NCBI RefSeq assembly: GCF_001434255.1
Contig: NZ_AZEY01000104.1
Coordinates: 30,719-73,017 of the forward strand
Length of the DNA: 42,299 nucleotides
Source of the DNA: Lentilactobacillus diolivorans DSM 14421
Lineage (GTDB): Bacteria; Bacillota; Bacilli; Lactobacillales; Lactobacillaceae
Direction of reading: 5' to 3'
Within the stretch, counting starts at the first letter, position 1, and each line of letters starts with the position of its first letter. Under the pieces are notes generated by a model that saw nothing but the letters and a program-made list of their open reading frames with translations, was not told where the DNA came from and did not search any database. The translations under genes and the position numbers were made by a program. Below, in pieces: positions 30,756 through 40,246 of the stretch.

Positions 30756-32615
30756 TTATTTAACCGTGACATCGGCTGCCTTCACAAATGCAATTCGATG
30801 ATTAAACTGAATTTGAACATACTTATCAGTTCCTTTGATCACATTTTTAGCACGATTTGAATCAAAATGTGAATTGAAATAATCTGAAGTCACCTCACCG
30901 CCGAAGACATAATGCTGACCTGGCTGCATGGTGTAAATTGGGCTTGGCTTAATACCGGTCACCTTATTCTTCTTAAGTAACGACTGACTTGGATAGGCGC
31001 TTCCATAGACTGAAATTGCTTTAGATCCTATCGGCGTCACAACTTTACCCGTTGCGCCTGTTGTGTTGGCGTTGTCTGGGTTATAGAACCAAGCATTTTG
31101 CCCGCCATAATCAATCTCAGTCCAGTCACCGGATTGGCCAATTTTATAAAACTGTTGTCCTTCGACAGCCTTATCCGTCCAATCATCTTTTTCAGTGGTA
31201 CCGGAATCAGCGGTCGTAAAGTCTTTGTCCGCGATCAGATCACTACTGAAACTTGGTTGTTTGTAAAGATACACGAAATTTGAACCCTTTAGTGGTAATG
31301 TCACCCCGGCATCCGTTACTTTCTGACCAGAATCAGCCGTTAAGTTGTGATTGGCATCTGGGGTAATTGTAATAATATTTGACTCACCCGCTCCTTGACT
31401 GTCTTTGAAATTAACACCCAATAGGTCAAAATAATGATTCCAATCCCAATAGGTCCCTGGATCCCAGTGCATTGTTTTTTGACTGGCTGGTGTTAACCCC
31501 GGCACATTATCATGACCAATAATGTGCTGCCGGTTTAACGGAATGTTATATTTTGCGGCCAGATATTTAACCAAATCGGCAGAGGACTGATACATTGCCT
31601 CCGTGTACCAATAACCGCCAACAGCTGCATAACCTTCATGCTCAATACCGATTGAATGAGAATTGATGTACCAATTGCCGGCATGCCAAGCCACATTTTG
31701 CGGTTGAACCATTTCAGCAACGGTTCCCTGAACTGAGCTCACGACATAGTTAGCAGACGTATAACTTGCGGTTGTCGAAAAAAGATTAATCGCTTCATCA
31801 AACGTGGTCTCTGTATTGTGAATGACAATATAGTCAATTTTCAAGCCATCACTTGGTCGATTGGCAATATCATAATTGCCATAATCACCCTTATTATCAA
31901 ATTCTTTATAAAGTGCCGGTATCCATTCAATCGGTAATCCATCCGGGCCATCAGTTGCCCCGGGTGTTGATTGAAGTTGGGCATCTTCAGATTGATCTTT
32001 CAATGGACTCACCTTCTGTGCAGTAATGATCGTGCCGGACTTGGACGCGCCACTCTTAATTGTTTTATAAACATGATTGGCAAAAAAGGCTGCCGCTTGC
32101 TTGGTGCCGTCCTGACTATACTTTTCAACCGCACCATACCAAGAATTAACATCACTAGTCAATGATTTACCCAACTGCTTCTGATAAAAAGCTAACAGAG
32201 CAGCTCCGCCCTCAATATTAGCCTTAGTATCTGTTTTAAGTGTTTTGACGGATTTCCCTGTCAAAGCGGCTGCCTTCTTCAAAGTTTGACTTGCCGTCGT
32301 TTTTGCGGCAACCTTCAGCCCATTTTTAGAACTGGTAACAGCTGAAGCGCTGACATCCGTTAGATGCATAATACCATAACCACCCGCGACACTGGGTTTG
32401 CCATTATGACTTTCCCAAAGCGTTTCATTATACGAAACCGACATTAAAACTTTAACCGGCACGTGATATTTTTTTGCCGCCTGTTGAAATTCCTGCTGCA
32501 GCGAATTAGCACTCGCAGCATTCGCACTAATAGTTAAAAAAATGATTGCTAATCCAAGCATTAAACTCGTTAACACCCAACGCGAAATCCATAATCGTCC
32601 ATGTTTTCCCAACAT
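30756..32615 (-). CDS. Secreted cell-wall hydrolase: transglycosylase-like domain, amidase_2 domain, SH3-like tail
   Basis: A 619-residue autolysin. ATG 32615 behind AGGAGTGA gives a proper signal peptide (hydrophobic 12-33, ANAAS); the frame is open 66 bases further. Residues about 40-185 look like a lytic transglycosylase: SYNETLWE with a candidate catalytic glutamate, then GGYGIMHLTD. Residues about 260-400 are an amidase_2 (PGRP-like) domain, with zinc ligands likely H266 (VIHNTET), a histidine in IIGHDNVPG, and D385 in HWDPG, plus IGIEHEG. The C-terminal 210 residues are SH3/GW-like binding repeats (FVYLYKQPS, WFYNPDN). It should cut both the glycan and the stem peptide link of peptidoglycan. 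The transglycosylase activity is less certain than the amidase. Confidence 0.82.
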   Translation of the reverse strand: MLGKHGRLWISRWVLTSLMLGLAIIFLTISANAASANSLQQEFQQAAKKYHVPVKVLMSVSYNETLWESHNGKPSVAGGYGIMHLTDVSASAVTSSKNGLKVAAKTTASQTLKKAAALTGKSVKTLKTDTKANIEGGAALLAFYQKQLGKSLTSDVNSWYGAVEKYSQDGTKQAAAFFANHVYKTIKSGASKSGTIITAQKVSPLKDQSEDAQLQSTPGATDGPDGLPIEWIPALYKEFDNKGDYGNYDIANRPSDGLKIDYIVIHNTETTFDEAINLFSTTASYTSANYVVSSVQGTVAEMVQPQNVAWHAGNWYINSHSIGIEHEGYAAVGGYWYTEAMYQSSADLVKYLAAKYNIPLNRQHIIGHDNVPGLTPASQKTMHWDPGTYWDWNHYFDLLGVNFKDSQGAGESNIITITPDANHNLTADSGQKVTDAGVTLPLKGSNFVYLYKQPSFSSDLIADKDFTTADSGTTEKDDWTDKAVEGQQFYKIGQSGDWTEIDYGGQNAWFYNPDNANTTGATGKVVTPIGSKAISVYGSAYPSQSLLKKNKVTGIKPSPIYTMQPGQHYVFGGEVTSDYFNSHFDSNRAKNVIKGTDKYVQIQFNHRIAFVKAADVTVK

Positions 32616-32997
32616 AATCGTCACTCCTCTTGCATAGATATACGATAATCGAATAAAAAATAACTTGAAACTAGAATACAACGACTATTAGAAAAAGTAT
32701 ACTAAAATTAAAATTTGTTTAATAATCAGATTATTTATTCATGACATCTCGTTGGCACTCTTTAGGATCTAAAAAGTCATTTGTATCATTAATTGAACAG
32801 TCATCTTAGTCATACATGGATTTGTCTATTTTAAAAAGAGATGCTTGATTTCACTGGAACGACGGCTCACAAGCAAATCATTGAATGTTACATATAATTA
32901 TCATCGTTTTTTAATTTTTAACTGAATTCGGATAGCACTACCCACATAATAAGTGTATACTTCTTGAATAATTATAATTTGATTGGAGGAAAGTCAT

Positions 32998-33720
32998 TTG
33001 AAATTACATTTATCCCATTATTTTTCAGCTTTAATAATCACCATTAGCTTAGTAACGGTCACCGCTTTTTCCAAGTCAGCTGATGCTGCAACCACAGTGT
33101 TAACAGATGAACCACTACAGACTGATGCTAATACTAGAAATTATCTACCCACCGGTGCAAATGCCCTTTATTCAAAAGTTCCCGGTCAAAGTGGTGCCAA
33201 GGTTCTGGCCAAAGCAACTGATCTTAAAACACTAGCCACAACGGCCGATCAAGGTCAAACCTATTTTCGCGGGTATCGGGTTGCCCAGACTAATGATGGT
33301 AACTTCTATTTAAAAGTTGTTTCATTTAATAAGACTTACCGGGGTTGGATTTATGTTGGGACCACAAACCCGGCCGATGACAGTACTCAAGTAAGCAATG
33401 GCTTAAAGTCCGTTCAAACTTTTAAAGAAGGCACTTTAGATCCAAATGTTGCTAATACAACGTATTACTTCTCAACGCCAAAATCTTCGACATTAACAGT
33501 CACACAACCCGATTGGACTCAATATAAGGTCGGACGTAATCTGAGCGCAACAACTTCATACGTAAATGATTCATTAAATGTCACCAAGGTTGGCACCAAA
33601 CAGAATAACCGTGACAACAACGCGACGTATTACTATGTTCAAGATGCCGCTAATCCACAAGTGAATGGTTGGATAAAAGCTTCAGAATTAACAACAGTGA
33701 AACAAACTTATAATTATTAA
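32998..33720 (+). CDS. Secreted S-layer-like/SH3-like surface protein
   Basis: A 240-residue secreted protein starting at TTG 32998, 8 bases after GGAGG. The frame also has a TTG at 32983 that lies in the ribosome binding site. The signal peptide ends near SADAAT. Two repeat-like modules follow. The first has YLPTGANALYSKVPGQSGAKVLA...YFRGYRVAQTNDGNFYLKVVSFNKTYRGWIYVG. The second has YYFSTPKSS...TYYYVQDAANPQVNGWIKASEL. The pattern resembles the N-terminal wall-binding repeats of S-layer proteins from the L. buchneri/kefiri group. At 240 residues it is too short to be a full S-layer subunit. A TATAAT (32973-32978) lies 19 bases upstream. The gene-free stretch 32616-32997 shows nothing else. 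Confidence 0.7.
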   Translation: MKLHLSHYFSALIITISLVTVTAFSKSADAATTVLTDEPLQTDANTRNYLPTGANALYSKVPGQSGAKVLAKATDLKTLATTADQGQTYFRGYRVAQTNDGNFYLKVVSFNKTYRGWIYVGTTNPADDSTQVSNGLKSVQTFKEGTLDPNVANTTYYFSTPKSSTLTVTQPDWTQYKVGRNLSATTSYVNDSLNVTKVGTKQNNRDNNATYYYVQDAANPQVNGWIKASELTTVKQTYNY

Positions 33721-33742
33721 AAAACGGATTCATAATCGATGT

Positions 33743-33789
33743 AAAAGAGACCAAGCGTAATAAGTGCAATTTACGCTTGGTCTCTTTTT
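33743..33789. terminator. Bidirectional terminator
   Basis: AAAAGAGACCAAGCGTAA pairs perfectly with TTACGCTTGGTCTCTTTT over an 8- to 9-base loop, with A and T tracts on both sides, between two convergent genes. Confidence 0.85.
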
Positions 33790-33806
33790 AAATTTCTAAA
33801 ATATTT

Positions 33807-34106
33807 TTAAGCTAATTGTCCCTGATCAATAAATTGATCGTTCAAAAATCCAAAACGTTTTGGATCACCAATCAACTTACTAAACGGATACGGTTCTTTT
33901 TCTTGAGCCAAAATTTGTTTGAATAAATAGTTTCTTAATATCCACGGCTCTTCAATTCTTGCAGGATGTAAATTCAAAACTGCTTGGATATGTTCAGGAG
34001 TTGAATGTAAATCTTTAGCAGCCCGTTCTAATGACACCCCGGCCAGATCAAAATTCTTCTGTAATTCATCCCGAGTAGCTGCAGCTTCATCTGCGGTTAA
34101 AGACAT
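33807..34106 (-). CDS. DUF2316 family protein
   Basis: A 99-residue protein of the DUF2316 family, recognised from MSLTADEAAATRDELQKNF, the helix-turn-helix-like AKDLHSTPEHIQAVLNL and RIEEPWILRNYL. The frame extends 36 bases further, but family members begin at MSLT, so ATG 34106 is chosen. Function is unknown. The central part could bind DNA. It lies divergently from the MenA-like gene across a 312-base gap that contains the palindrome at 34159-34174. Confidence 0.75.
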   Translation of the reverse strand: MSLTADEAAATRDELQKNFDLAGVSLERAAKDLHSTPEHIQAVLNLHPARIEEPWILRNYLFKQILAQEKEPYPFSKLIGDPKRFGFLNDQFIDQGQLA

Positions 34107-34158
34107 TATCAATCCCGTTCCTTTCTGTAATAAAGTAGCCAAATGCGCTTGGCTTGCC

Positions 34159-34174
34159 TAGACAGTTCTGTCTA
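34159..34174. promoter_or_regulatory. Palindromic operator candidate
   Basis: TAGACAG-TT-CTGTCTA is a perfect 7-bp dyad 53 bases upstream of the DUF2316 start. The gap 34107-34418 also holds a GATTGAGA/TCTCAATC hairpin (about 34204-34238) and ATACATT/AATGTAT near 34304-34318. The half site TGTCTAAA recurs near the TetR/MMPL promoter. The regulator is unknown. Confidence 0.4.
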
Positions 34175-34352
34175 AACCTGTTCGCAATTGCAAATCCATT
34201 GCTCGATTGAGACTTTCAAGAGTATCCAAATCTCAATCATTGCTCCAGAGCATACGCATCATTTCTCACTCTCATCATTTCCTTGTATGCGAATACATTA
34301 AATGTATGCTAACATATCTTGGCAGAAGTCACAAATATTTATCATGATTCTT

Positions 34353-34361
34353 TGGTATAAT
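34353..34361 (+). promoter_or_regulatory. Extended -10 promoter of the menA-like gene
   Basis: TGGTATAAT is a consensus extended -10 element 58 bases before the TTG start. No -35 hexamer is evident. Confidence 0.55.
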
Positions 34362-34418
34362 AAAAGACGTTCTATTTTTCAAAATGTATTAATATCAATA
34401 CCTCAGGGGTGATTTAAT

Positions 34419-35333
34419 TTGAGAAAAGTTTTGCAATGGCAGTATGTTTATCGCTTGACAGAAATTTACACTGCACCATTAAATATTGTCTGGTTCATTC
34501 TTGGCGGCGCCATTGCTTATCAGCAATTCGGCACAATCAATCTAACCAATATCCTACTTTGCCTAATTGATGTCTTTATCTTTGATCTTGCAGTTAATGT
34601 TTCCGATAATTATTTTGATTTTAAACATGCTGCCGATCAAAATTATATGGAACAAACGAATCCAATTGGTAAATACCGACTAGATCCAAAAGCCGTTGGT
34701 AAATTGGCTGTTGCACTCTACATCATTTCTGCTATTTTCGGTTTCTTTCTTGTTTTACGAACTGGTTGGCCAATTCTTCTATTAGGTATTGTTGGTTATG
34801 CAATCGGGATTTTCTACACTGCCGGTTCACATCCAATAAATGCCACTCCGGTCAGTGAAACCGTGGTGGCATTATCAATTGCTTACCTAATTCAGTTGGT
34901 TTGTGTCTACGTGTCAATTTATCATGCTAACCAGATGACTTGGAAGGTAGCTGAGGTTACGTTTATGCTCTGCTTACCATTAACTTTGACGTTCTTCGTT
35001 CTCCAGCTCGCCAACGATACATCAGATTTGGACGAAGATATCAAAAACAATCGCTTTACTCTGGCTTACTACCTTGGTAAATCAGGATCCGTCCGACTCA
35101 TGAAACTTTTGATGATTAGTGGGATGATTTTTCCGTTGATTACGGTATTCTTAAGACTCGCCCCTTGGCCGGTCGCCCTTTCAACATTATTATTCCCCAT
35201 CTTGTGGAAGGGAATGCAGCCCTTTTTCCGGGTTCAGGATAAACAGAAAACATTCTTGCTAACCGTTAAAAACATGTCATTATTTTTTATTGTTTACACC
35301 CTATGTTTTGTTATTGGAACTTGGCTAATATAG
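34419..35333 (+). CDS. menA: UbiA-family prenyltransferase, MenA-like
   Basis: A 304-residue integral membrane prenyltransferase with about nine helices, starting at TTG 34419 behind AGGGGTGA. Both aspartate motifs that bind prenyl diphosphate through magnesium are present: NVSDNYFDFKH (about residues 61-71) and NDTSDLDEDIKNNR (about 199-212). The arrangement fits 1,4-dihydroxy-2-naphthoate prenyltransferase, which forms demethylmenaquinone. Other men genes are absent here, and lactobacilli often keep only part of the pathway. It may use imported DHNA or prenylate another aromatic. It is a single-gene unit. Confidence 0.75.
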   Translation: MRKVLQWQYVYRLTEIYTAPLNIVWFILGGAIAYQQFGTINLTNILLCLIDVFIFDLAVNVSDNYFDFKHAADQNYMEQTNPIGKYRLDPKAVGKLAVALYIISAIFGFFLVLRTGWPILLLGIVGYAIGIFYTAGSHPINATPVSETVVALSIAYLIQLVCVYVSIYHANQMTWKVAEVTFMLCLPLTLTFFVLQLANDTSDLDEDIKNNRFTLAYYLGKSGSVRLMKLLMISGMIFPLITVFLRLAPWPVALSTLLFPILWKGMQPFFRVQDKQKTFLLTVKNMSLFFIVYTLCFVIGTWLI

Positions 35334-35399
35334 TGAAAACGCTATTAATGTCACGAACGGCTCAATTAATGTGTAGATCATGGTAAGATATTCGTGTAC

Positions 35400-35963
35400 T
35401 CAATTTAAAAGGGTATCCAAATATTTATGAGCTTGTTCCTGAGTGGTTGTCTGTTGCCGAAGAAAGATCCATTCCAGCACTAATAATACTGTGTCACTAC
35501 AATGGTCTGCCATTAATTCAACGGGTAAGTCATATTTAGAATAGTCGATTGCCTTTCTGAATATTTTTTGCATTGTATTTTTGAAATAATTAATAAAACT
35601 ATTAACTAACTGCCCGGAAAACTGATTATTCTGAAGGATGTTATTAAGCAGGTGCTTATTTTTATCAAAAATATCATACAGCCGGTCAAAATAAACAATT
35701 AATGCCCGATCTGACTCAACTTTAGTGACTTTGTCGACTTGAATTTCTTTGGCCAACGTGTACCAACAATAGTCAACCAAATCATATTTGTCATCGAAGT
35801 AGTTATAAAATGTTGCTCGTGGAAAATTACTAATGTCACAGATTTCATTCACACTAATGTGTTCAAATGACTTCTGAGAAAGTAATTCTAACATCGTCTT
35901 GGAGAATGCTTCTAAAGTTCGCTGCGCACCGCGAGTCGGTTTCTTGGACAAATCATATTTCAT
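35400..35963 (-). CDS. TetR-family regulator of the divergent MMPL exporter
   Basis: A 187-residue TetR protein. ATG 35963 behind AAGGTGGG is preferred to an in-frame start 24 bases upstream. The helix-turn-helix reads ISVNEICDISNFPRATFYNYFDDKYDLVDY (about residues 33-62). It carries an AcrR-like F-Y-N-Y-F recognition end. The C-terminal helices resemble the TetR_C DUF of the FasR/YxaF type but are not assignable. Divergent transcription with the MMPL gene and a dyad in that promoter suggest local repression of the exporter. Confidence 0.85.
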   Translation of the reverse strand: MKYDLSKKPTRGAQRTLEAFSKTMLELLSQKSFEHISVNEICDISNFPRATFYNYFDDKYDLVDYCWYTLAKEIQVDKVTKVESDRALIVYFDRLYDIFDKNKHLLNNILQNNQFSGQLVNSFINYFKNTMQKIFRKAIDYSKYDLPVELMADHCSDTVLLVLEWIFLRQQTTTQEQAHKYLDTLLN

Positions 35964-36062
35964 TATTGACCCACCTTTGTTTTTCATTTATTGCATTTTG
36001 TCTAAAAATAAACAAATGTCTTAAATTGTTGCTTGCATCAATTTCACGTTGAGTTTATCATC

Positions 36063-36091
36063 TTGAAGTGACTTATACAAGTGTCTAAATT
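36063..36091 (+). promoter_or_regulatory. Promoter of the MMPL gene with possible TetR operator
   Basis: TTGAAG (36063-36068), a 17-base spacer and TAAATT (36086-36091). The spacer GACTTATACAAGTGTC is a partial dyad (GAC...GTC), and TGTCTAAA-type half sites occur at about 35999, 36017 and 36081. This is a plausible binding region for the divergent TetR protein. Confidence 0.55.
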
Positions 36092-36140
36092 TGAACGAAC
36101 GTTAGTAATCGATTAATCAAAATAGAAAGGAAGTCAAATC

Positions 36141-39119
36141 ATGCAGAAATTTAAAGAAAAACATATCTTAGCACTTATCATCTGGATTGGCCTGTTGTTA
36201 ATTGCCATTTTTACATTACCCAACATTTCACAACTGGTCCGTGATAAGGGTGCAATTTCATTACCTTCATCTGTCCAAAGTGAAGTTGCCAATACCATTC
36301 AAAAAAAAGAGGAAGGAGGTAAAAGCGTTCGAACGCTTATCGCCGTTTATAACAACAAAGATGGTAAAATCACTGCCGAACAGTCCCAGCAAATTCAAGC
36401 GACAGTTCAAGCCATTCGAAACGATTCAAGTTTACATACAGTGAGTGTAACGAGTCCTGGTGATAATGCAGCAGCAAAGAAGCAATTAGTTTCCGATGAT
36501 CAGACAACTCAGATGGTCATGATCACCGTCCCAAAGAAATATAAAGTCCGCTCCCAGAGCAATCAATTATTAGCAAAAATGAAAACAGCCGGACTGCGGA
36601 CTTACGTTACCGGTAACGATATTTTAAATGAAGACTTTTCAAAGATTACCGAAGAAGGTTTGAAGAAAACCGAAATTATTGCCGCAATCTTTATTTTTAT
36701 TGTGCTGATTATCGTTTTCCGATCAATTCTAATTCCAATTATCTCGCTGATCACCGTTGGTTTATCATTTTTAATTTCGTTAAACCTGGTTATGAATTTA
36801 GCCGCCAAATATAATTTTCCAATCTCAAACTTTACCCAAGTTTTCATGGTGGTGGTGCTCTTTGGGATTGGAACCGACTACAATATTCTACTGTATGACC
36901 GCTTCAAAGAAGAAATCAAAAAAGGCCAAGAAGCCGCTGCGGCAGCAAAGATTGCTCAACACCATGCCGGTCGAACAATTTTGTATAGCGGCTCATCCGT
37001 CTTAATTGGATTTACCGCCCTTGCGCTTGCCAAATTTGAATTTTATCGTTCCGGTGTCGCTGTGGCTGTGGGAGTTGCTGTTCTACTCGCCGTATTACTA
37101 ACACTAAACATGTTCTTCATGTCAACATTGGGCAAACGCCTATTCTGGCCAAGCAAGAACTTAGATGCCCATGATCGCAGCTTTTTATGGCACCATTTAT
37201 CCAGGCTTACTTTGTCCCATTCATTTATTATGGTTGGCATTCTAGTTATTGCTGCCATTCCGTTACTTTTTGTCGGGACTCAAAAGTTGAATTTCAATGA
37301 TGCCGTTGAATTGCCAAACACTGTCAATTCTAAAGCTGGTTATAACATGATCCAAGCCCACTATCCTGCTGGTATGTCCGGCCCTTCAACCGTCTATATT
37401 CAAAGCAAGAAACCGCTCAATAACCAAAAGGATTTGGCAGAAATTGACCAATTAACCGGTTACCTTAAATCCGAACCTGGTGTTAAAAGTGTCGCTTCCG
37501 TCACCCGACCAGGTGGTACCAAGATCAAGTCACTCTACTTAAAGAGTCAACTAAGCAAGCTGGTGGCTGGATTAAATCAGGCTAACTACGGTCTGAAGAA
37601 AGTTCAAAAGGGGTTAGACAGCGCGAATAAGAGACTGGCCAGTCAAAACACCTCACAGAGCGTTTCACAAGTACAAAAATTAGCCAGTGGCGCCAATAGT
37701 TTACAATCCGGTGCCCAACAGCTGAGTCGCGGTGTTCAAAGTTACACGGCCGGCGTTAATAATTTGTCCAGCGGCTCCTCTCAATTAAGTCAGAGTACGG
37801 GCACTCTATCACAAAGTGTTGGTCAATTATCAGCAGGTAGTCAACAACTCAATCGCGGTGTTCAACAATTGCGATCCCGAACCACGAGGATTCAATCACT
37901 TCGTAATCGCGTGAATGGTCTGGCCGCTGGATCAAGCCAATTATCATCCGGTCTTGGTCAACTTAATTCACAGGTCTCTCCTTTCTCAAGCGGAGTTAGT
38001 CGGCTCAATCAAGGTGCTGGACAATTACGGCAAAATAGTTCGTCGTTAAATTCAGGGGCGCAACGAGTTGCCAGTGGTAGTGCCCAGGTTAATGCCGGGA
38101 TGCAACAGTTGACCACCAAAATGAAACAACTGGAAGCTCAAAGCAAGCAGCTCCAATCCGGTTTGACATCGGCTAATGCAGCCCTTTCCAAGATTGATGA
38201 CGGGACTAATACTGTTAACCAATATCTAAAGGAAATGCAGAAATCCTACTTAGGCGATACTTTCTACATGCCCGCCGAAACGGTTAAGAGTCCAACCTTC
38301 ACACCATCGTTAGACTCATACATGTCAAAGGACCGTAAAATCACTAATATTTCAGTTGTTCTCAATAGTGACCCAAGCACAACTAAATCTGCTAACCGAA
38401 TTCGGACGATTACCCGTGATGTTAATGCTAGACTAAAAGACAGTGATCTTAAAGATGCCAAAGTTGCGATTGGTGGTCAAAGTTCTCAAACTGCTGACCT
38501 GCAAAAAACCGCCAACGGTGACTTCTTGAGGACTGTGGCTATTATGCTGATCGGAATTGGCTTAGCATTGATGATTGTAACCCGTTCGCTGGTTCAAGCA
38601 TTGACAATCATTGGTACTTTAATTGTCACCTACTTCGGTTCGCTACAAATTACCAAATGGCTTTCCAGTTACTTATTATTCCAAAACATGTTAACGTGGA
38701 ATACCCCATTCTTTAGTTTCATCATGTTAATCGCATTAGGCGTTGATTACAGTATCTTTTTGATGATGCGTTATCGGGATGATGCCAGTGCTATTCCGGA
38801 TGTTCGTCGACGAATCTTAAATTCATCAACGATTATCGGCACCGTTGTTATTTCAGCTGCTATCATTTTAGGGGGTACCTTTGCAGCGCTAATCCCTTCA
38901 AATGTCCTAACACTGATCCAAGTTGCAATGACCGTTATGGTTGGATTAGTTATTCTGGTCATTACTTTACCAATTATCATGTCTGCAATGGTCAAGTGGA
39001 CCTATCCGTACGTTAATGATAAAATGTATCAGAAATCCATGGCCGAAAAAGATAAAAAGCTCAGTGATAAAGTTTCATTTAGAAGACGCCGTCAAGAAAA
39101 TAAAGATAACGACGACTAA
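36141..39119 (+). CDS. MMPL/RND-family exporter with a long coiled-coil stalk
   Basis: A 992-residue membrane protein of the MMPL branch of RND transporters, with about 12 helices in two sets. Each set carries the proton-relay signature G-x-G/V-x-D-Y: FGIGTDYNILLYDRFKEE near residue 240 and ALGVDYSIFLMMRYRDD near 867. Between the halves, residues about 467-700 form a Ser/Gln/Gly-rich helical stalk with repeats of the form L-x-S-G-x-x-Q-L, as in YhgE/Pip and other Gram-positive MMPL proteins. That stalk should reach across the wall. It probably exports lipids, peptides or drugs with proton exchange. AAAGGAAGTC precedes ATG. A TetR gene diverges from it. Confidence 0.88.
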   Translation: MQKFKEKHILALIIWIGLLLIAIFTLPNISQLVRDKGAISLPSSVQSEVANTIQKKEEGGKSVRTLIAVYNNKDGKITAEQSQQIQATVQAIRNDSSLHTVSVTSPGDNAAAKKQLVSDDQTTQMVMITVPKKYKVRSQSNQLLAKMKTAGLRTYVTGNDILNEDFSKITEEGLKKTEIIAAIFIFIVLIIVFRSILIPIISLITVGLSFLISLNLVMNLAAKYNFPISNFTQVFMVVVLFGIGTDYNILLYDRFKEEIKKGQEAAAAAKIAQHHAGRTILYSGSSVLIGFTALALAKFEFYRSGVAVAVGVAVLLAVLLTLNMFFMSTLGKRLFWPSKNLDAHDRSFLWHHLSRLTLSHSFIMVGILVIAAIPLLFVGTQKLNFNDAVELPNTVNSKAGYNMIQAHYPAGMSGPSTVYIQSKKPLNNQKDLAEIDQLTGYLKSEPGVKSVASVTRPGGTKIKSLYLKSQLSKLVAGLNQANYGLKKVQKGLDSANKRLASQNTSQSVSQVQKLASGANSLQSGAQQLSRGVQSYTAGVNNLSSGSSQLSQSTGTLSQSVGQLSAGSQQLNRGVQQLRSRTTRIQSLRNRVNGLAAGSSQLSSGLGQLNSQVSPFSSGVSRLNQGAGQLRQNSSSLNSGAQRVASGSAQVNAGMQQLTTKMKQLEAQSKQLQSGLTSANAALSKIDDGTNTVNQYLKEMQKSYLGDTFYMPAETVKSPTFTPSLDSYMSKDRKITNISVVLNSDPSTTKSANRIRTITRDVNARLKDSDLKDAKVAIGGQSSQTADLQKTANGDFLRTVAIMLIGIGLALMIVTRSLVQALTIIGTLIVTYFGSLQITKWLSSYLLFQNMLTWNTPFFSFIMLIALGVDYSIFLMMRYRDDASAIPDVRRRILNSSTIIGTVVISAAIILGGTFAALIPSNVLTLIQVAMTVMVGLVILVITLPIIMSAMVKWTYPYVNDKMYQKSMAEKDKKLSDKVSFRRRRQENKDNDD

Positions 39120-39127
39120 TCATTACT

Positions 39128-39177
39128 AAAAAATGGCTCCCAGCAAAATGTGTTTAATTTTGCTGGGAGCCATTTTT
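39128..39177. terminator. Bidirectional terminator
   Basis: AAAAATGGCTCCCAGCAAAA pairs perfectly with its complement TTTTGCTGGGAGCCATTTTT over a loop of about 9 bases, between the convergent exporter and SDR genes. Confidence 0.88.
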
Positions 39178-39210
39178 ATTTACAAGTTTAAAATACAGAA
39201 GCTATTTAAT

Positions 39211-39981
39211 TTAACGAGCTGTCCAACCACCATCTGCTGTAATAACTGTTCCGTTAACGAAGCTCGACTGATCTGATGCTAAAAAGACAGCAACATCAGC
39301 AACTTGTTCTGGCTTACCAACAGGAGAATTCATGCCGCCAGCATCCCCTAATGCTTTCATTCCCAATTCATCAGGAGCATCAAGTGTTTTACCAATATTG
39401 GTTGCAATACTACCTGGTGCAATTGCATTAGCTCGAACATTGCCATAAACACCATAAGTCGCTGCAATGTTTTTCGTAATTCCAATTAAACCGTGTTTTG
39501 AAGCAGTATAGGCAACGCCACCTCTGGAACCAAACAGTCCACCAACCGATGCAATATTAATAATATTACCACCATCTTTTTGATTCTTCATATATTTAAC
39601 TGCTTCACGCGATGCTAAAAATGGTCCGGTTAAGTTAATTGCAAGTACCCGGTTCCAAAGATCATCCGGCATATTTTCAATGATTTTAATATTGTCAACA
39701 ATCCCCGCATTGTTAACTAAAATATCAACCTTTGAATAAGTGTCAACCGTCTTTTTAATCATCGCAACAATGTCATCTTCCTTAGCTACATTAGCAATAA
39801 CGGTATCAACGGCTTCTCCAGTCGGATCGATGTCGTTAGCTGCCTGCTTGAGACCATCTGGATTAATGTCAGCCAACATTACCCGAGCCCCTTCTTCAAC
39901 AAACCGGGTCGAAATAGCCTTCCCCATTCCTGAACCAGCACCGGTCACAATCGCAACTTTCCCCTTTAATAAATCTGTCAT
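39211..39981 (-). CDS. Short-chain dehydrogenase/reductase (SDR)
   Basis: A 256-residue classical SDR. The coenzyme motif is TGAGSGMG (13-20), followed by D38 at the end of the second strand, which favours NAD(H). NNAG (90-93), S145, Y158 and K162 (YTASK) form the catalytic set. The C-terminus VNGTVITADGGWTAR is typical. It interconverts an alcohol and a ketone. Relatives include acetoin/diacetyl reductases and alcohol dehydrogenases, but the substrate cannot be assigned. AGAAAGGATC lies upstream of the ATG. It is a single-gene unit with an AT-rich upstream region. Confidence 0.88.
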   Translation of the reverse strand: MTDLLKGKVAIVTGAGSGMGKAISTRFVEEGARVMLADINPDGLKQAANDIDPTGEAVDTVIANVAKEDDIVAMIKKTVDTYSKVDILVNNAGIVDNIKIIENMPDDLWNRVLAINLTGPFLASREAVKYMKNQKDGGNIINIASVGGLFGSRGGVAYTASKHGLIGITKNIAATYGVYGNVRANAIAPGSIATNIGKTLDAPDELGMKALGDAGGMNSPVGKPEQVADVAVFLASDQSSFVNGTVITADGGWTAR

Positions 39982-40075
39982 AGGTATCGGATCCTTTCTA
40001 AATTGCGTGCCTGACTTCCCTTCTCCAGCTTTATATTACCGTTAATACATTGATTTTATCAAATATAATGCCTTG

Positions 40076-40087
40076 TTTATCGATAAA
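40076..40087. promoter_or_regulatory. Palindrome in the SDR upstream region
   Basis: TTTATCGATAAA is a perfect 12-base palindrome 95 bases upstream of the SDR start, with further TTATC/GATAA copies on either side (about 40056-40123). It may be a regulator site, but the AT-rich setting makes chance matches likely. Confidence 0.25.
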
Positions 40088-40246
40088 AGATAAGACATCA
40101 TAATATAACTTTATCATATAAAATAAGGCACCACATTTGACAACAACCAGTAAAAAACGCTATGCTCATATTATTAGTTTTTAAGATTTCGTAAAGCTTG
40201 TTGAAAGCCTTGCACATTAATTGCAGCTATTTATTTGGAGGTCCTC

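Noticed and set aside
32998-33720. Complete S-layer protein gene
   Set aside because: Only 240 residues and lacking the large self-assembly domain; it has only the wall-binding-like repeats.
34107-34418. Riboswitch or T-box leader before the menA-like gene
   Set aside because: Several small hairpins are present, but no T-box sequence (AGGGTGGNACCGCG) or other known riboswitch core was found.
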